From assembly GCA_009792885.1 (NCBI GenBank), contig WMCF01000029.1:5412000-5475999 (forward strand): a stretch of 64,000 bases of DNA, read 5' to 3'. Below, one piece after another: positions 60,133 through 64,000 of the stretch. The translations under genes were made by a program, and so were the position numbers. The DNA is from Eremophila alpestris peregrina (lineage: Eukaryota; Chordata; Aves; Passeriformes; Alaudidae). Under the pieces are notes generated by a model, which ran no database searches, was not told the origin of the DNA, and saw only the letters and a program-made list of their open reading frames with translations. Position 1 is the first letter of the stretch. Each line of letters starts with the position of its first letter.

Positions 60133-63100
60133 AACATCATTCATGATAACTTCTTTAGGCTTGAGAGGAACAGGAAAGGCTTTTGAAGTTTTCTTTTACT
60201 TAGATTAATTAAGTTCTATGCCTTCTTAGAGATTTCTGGTATCATGTAATTGTATTAAGTCTGTTACTGTTATGTCGTTATCTTATCTTGGGTTCCCAAA
60301 AGGTTTACTTGCTATAAAGTTAACACATTTTACTTAGACTTTATATAATAGTAAAATTTTAAGGTAACCTTATTGGCTTCTGGGAACTAGTTTATCTAAT
60401 TAATACTTATAGCTGTGTGTAAAAGATGGGAAAAATTCAATCTCTCTGCAAGTATTCCCTTGAAACTACTAGAAAATATGTTCATTTACAGAAAAGCTAA
60501 AATAGTCATCAGGTATCAGTTCTTCTGCTGAGAAATTCTCTTTCTTTGTATGACTTGGTGTCTAAAAGCAGCAGCCATTTCAGGTGGGGGCATAAGAACT
60601 CCATGTAAAGAGCTGCACAACAGTAGAGAAGAGAGTTGCCATGGGAAAAGCAGCAAATGTTTATGAAAAGTTTGACTGGGCTCCTGCTGCTGTCATATTT
60701 CATCTATATGCTGCTACCCTGAAAATATTCAGAAGCAGGGTAAACTTCACCAGAATTAGTTTACTATACTTGCATAGCAATTTATTTTGTTTGTTTATTG
60801 CATGCATGCTCAATCAAATACTTTTATAATACTGATTTTGATGGCTTTTTAATAAAATTGAAAGATTAGGCATTGGTTATGAATAGAGAGAGTCTGTAGG
60901 AAAAAATTGAGTGTAGTTGATTAAAGAAATACATCTTTCCAGTATATATTTGAGAAAAAAATACCCACATTTTTATTTTTTGAATTGGATACATTAGAAG
61001 GAAAAAAAAAAAACACTTTAATGATACAGCATCGAAATAAGTGGGAAATTGGAGACTAACAAATAGCTGCATAGTGGCAAATCCAGGCAAAATCTGGAGA
61101 ACTTCATGAAGTTTCCCTAAGTGTCAGATAGACATAGTTTGATTTCTGGGAACAATCCAAGATGACACTTTGACAGATTCAAGATTGATTAAAAGCTGCA
61201 ACTTGACTGGACTGCAGAACAGTATCTTGATAACGTCTTATTCACATCAACATGTGTTTCCTTGTGTCACCTGTCTCCTGCCATAGCCTTTGGTCTTGTC
61301 AATCAGCTTCTGTCCTAATTGCATGTTCCTTTTGTTCAGATAAACATCTTGCAGTTTGGAAATCATTCATGTGGCTACTGCAGCACTGAGGAGATAATGT
61401 GTCTGTGGGGGTTTCTCAGGTAGCAGCATTGCCTTGTAATATCTTTAGTTCCATTAGAAAAACCTGGAAGTTTGTAAAATGTTGATTTACTGTCTTGGCA
61501 GGCCTTAAGAAAATATAATTTTTCTGTGGCAATGTAGTGGGAAATATCAACTATTACCTATCTGTATTAAGTGTACAAGGTCAGCATCACAAGCTGTAGT
61601 TTTGATAGATCTGAATGAAGTTGACAATCCAGTTCATAGCTCTGAGTGGTAAGAATTGCAATTTTAAAAGTTTAGGTATGGATTACTGTACATCTCTGTT
61701 TGCACAACTTTTAGTACCAGGCCTGCAGTTTTGTGGTGGTTCTTTAGAGCAAGGTTTAATAAAACTGAATAAATTCCTCCAATATAGTGAAAACAGGCTG
61801 CCACCTAATCTTGAAAACCAAACCTTTCAAGAAAGGAACACACTAATGTTTGAGAATAATAGTTCCTCAGATAACAAGAAAATCCCACAGTGTTGAATCC
61901 AAAATGCCTTTACATATTTTGAAGTCTAAACATTTGAAGTGGCCTAAAATACAGAAGTTTAAGTAGTTATTGTTTCCTTTTCCCAGAACTCATTCTCAGC
62001 TACACAGAAGAGTTTGCTATTTCTCTATCTGTGATAAAAAACCCCCTTTTTTGGGGGGTCATATTGTAAGTCAGAAATAACATTACTAGAAAGTAATTGC
62101 TAAAGCAAGCTGGGGCTTTCTGAATCAGTTTTAGCAGAGACAGCAACATCCCATCAATAAGTTATACTATGATCAGACTTCAGACCCATCTGAGGAGTCA
62201 AAAGACACAAGGGAGAGCAAGGTACTGTAGTTAATTGTTCCCAGGAAGGGGTGTGGTAGTCAGGCTGCAGTAATTGATGGCTTATCTTTAGCAGCTGGGC
62301 AGACTTGGCTCAGGGGTATTTCTGAGATCAAGCAGGGACAGACCTCTTTCTTCAGGAAGACAGAAAATTAACATCAATATGAATTGTGCCTATGAAAATC
62401 TTGTGAAGAACTGGAGGAAGAATTTGAAATGTATGAGTTCTGTTATGAGGATAAATACATAGCTTCAGACTTCATTCATTTGCTCTATAGGTGAGTCAAA
62501 AATGTAGCTCTTACAAAAGACTTAAGTTCTTAATGATTAGGTAAGTAGCCTGTAAAAGAGTGCTGCAGGAAAAACTGAACTAAAGCAGATAGGTAAGCAT
62601 ATTTAATTTCTCTTTATGCATTGCTAAATTTTTGAATCTGAATGGCCAGAAAACAGATGTTATTGCTGTAGTATGCGTTTTAGGCACTTAAACAAAATTA
62701 TCTCCAAGAAATCAGAAAATGTTATTTCATTACTGTAGTAATGTTGTTCTCAAAATACAGACTGATAAAATTTAGTGCCTTGTTCCAACGGAACTTGCAA
62801 TTTTAGTTTTAAAAACCACCAAGAACTCAGAACTGTAAACTATATGAAGTAAAAGCCAGCAATTATATTAATATATGATTGAATATGATAATATAGCTGC
62901 TGAAACTTACTATTTTAGACAATATGAAAGCAAAGGGAAAAGAATAATGTGTACTCAGATTTAAAACTAAAATTTTACTGTAGGGATAAGTAACTGGCTG
63001 CTGACCTATAGTATGTTTTGTTCTCTGCTCTGTTAGCTTAAAAATTAAATTTTCAAGAGCAACTTGAACTTGATCTGTAAAAGGGAACCTGTGTAGGGTC

Positions 63101-64000
63101 ATAGATTTAGTGCTACCAGAAAAGTATCTTGGAGGAAACTCTGCCTTCTTTTGCCACTAACACCCAGAAATATCTATATGAGGCAGTAGGGTAGTGCTAA
63201 ATTGTAATAATCTATGCAAGGCTTAAAAAAAGTAAATCTTACTATGGTATAGGTAACTGTGGAATGTCTAGATAACTTAATTTTCCTTTGTAATTTTACC
63301 ACATCATTAATTTCTTCTAAATGTGATTATAGCTAAGATGGACGAGTACTGCCTACAGTTCTTAGTGTTTTACTAAACTGCTACTTAATGCACAGCTTTT
63401 TAATGTTATAATTATGCTTTTATCTATACTGTATAATTGAGGCATATGAAAAGTTTAAAATAGAATTATAGTTTTATAGTCTAGTAATCCTTGATGGGAT
63501 ACCATTTCTGTAGTTCCATATCCCACACAAATTTGCCAATAAGAATAGTGTGTCCTTTTACCAAGTGCATGAATTGACTTGAAAGCTAGTGATGTAAAGC
63601 ACCTTCTTTTCAGCTGCAAACTATTTCAGTGCAATCAGCTTCAGCTACCGACAGGTGCTGAGCAAGGACAGGCTTTTGTAGCCCGGGTGTGTGCAGTTTT
63701 GCTAAGGAGGCTTTGGCCTGGTGTGCAAGACCATGGTAGCAACTGCACCAACAGAAATATTGCCTTGTGCTGCTGCAGTCTAAATGAGTAACAAGTGTGT
63801 AAATCCTGGCAAAAAAGTTTGGAGTATGTTCCAAACTTACTTCCAATGCATGTTAAATTGTGCATGTTTCAAGAGTTACAGCACTGGAAGTGATGTACTT
63901 GAAAGTACCATTCTTGGTGTTCTAAAAAACAGAGAAGCTGTTATTCATCTTTCCTGATTCTTTACTCTTCAGCTATAAAAGAATGCAGAATAAAACTCAA

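Larger units (their letters stand above)
55085..64000. other. Region right of the C2A exons, no supported gene
   Basis: About 9 kb, mostly AT-rich. If the UNC13-like transcript continues, this is intron. A GC-rich patch at 59290-59660 interrupts it. I found no match to the large N-terminal exon of mammalian UNC13C, nor to the C1, C2B or MUN domains. A 29-codon open stretch ending in a good donor (62402-62490) lacks a credible acceptor. Confidence 0.6.

Noticed and set aside
62041..62059. ACCCCC...GGGGGGT hairpin
   Set aside because: A simple short inverted repeat around a T run, with no terminator context in a vertebrate genome.
1..64000. Bacterial operons, CRISPR, prophage or tRNA genes
   Set aside because: The spliced exons, CR1 elements and CpG island identify vertebrate nuclear DNA, and no such features were seen.

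Overview
The window is vertebrate nuclear DNA, most likely from a bird or another compact-genome sauropsid. It has AT-rich introns with canonical GT-AG exons, decayed CR1 LINE 3' ends (about 14957-15095 and 42763-43200), a CpG island around 34430-35620, and a 14-exon gene section packed into about 32 kb. No prokaryotic genes, CRISPR arrays, rRNA or tRNA genes were recognised.

Left half, minus strand, about 2.8-35.2 kb: the 5' part of WDR72, a WD-repeat protein of the rabconnectin-3-beta family and paralogue of WDR7. Thirteen coding exons join in frame from an ATG at 27007 to a donor at 2804. They give exactly 653 codons with no stop, frameshift or broken splice site. A non-coding first exon ends at 35049 inside the CpG island. 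The remaining 3' exons lie beyond the left edge. Just inside intron 1 is a G-rich 46-bp minisatellite that contains the only assembly gap (N at 34568-34869).

Middle, about 35.6-44 kb: a probable bidirectional promoter, with a well-formed candidate spliced exon of a divergent plus-strand transcript at 35738-35807. Intergenic DNA follows. It holds a strong CTCF-like motif (38062-38075), a tandem homeobox-type motif cluster (38098-38118) and the minus-strand CR1.

Right half, plus strand, 44.1-51.8 kb, possibly continuing to 55.1 kb: five small exons that splice in perfect phase to encode a complete Munc13/UNC13-type C2A domain. It aligns without gaps to the N-terminal C2A of UNC13A and UNC13B, recalled from memory. 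In mammals the neighbour downstream of WDR72 is UNC13C, whose product (Munc13-3) is described as lacking C2A. The exons are therefore best read as an upstream, C2A-containing 5' end of UNC13C. They may instead be a short C2A-only transcript, because one candidate last exon (53234-53331) ends in a stop followed by a poly(A) signal. A second candidate exon (54949-55084) continues the frame and weakly resembles the UNC13A/B linker after C2A. This is the most interesting content of the window. From 55.1 kb to the end no exon could be supported. The very large N-terminal exon known from mammalian UNC13C is not present, so the body of the gene would lie beyond the right edge.
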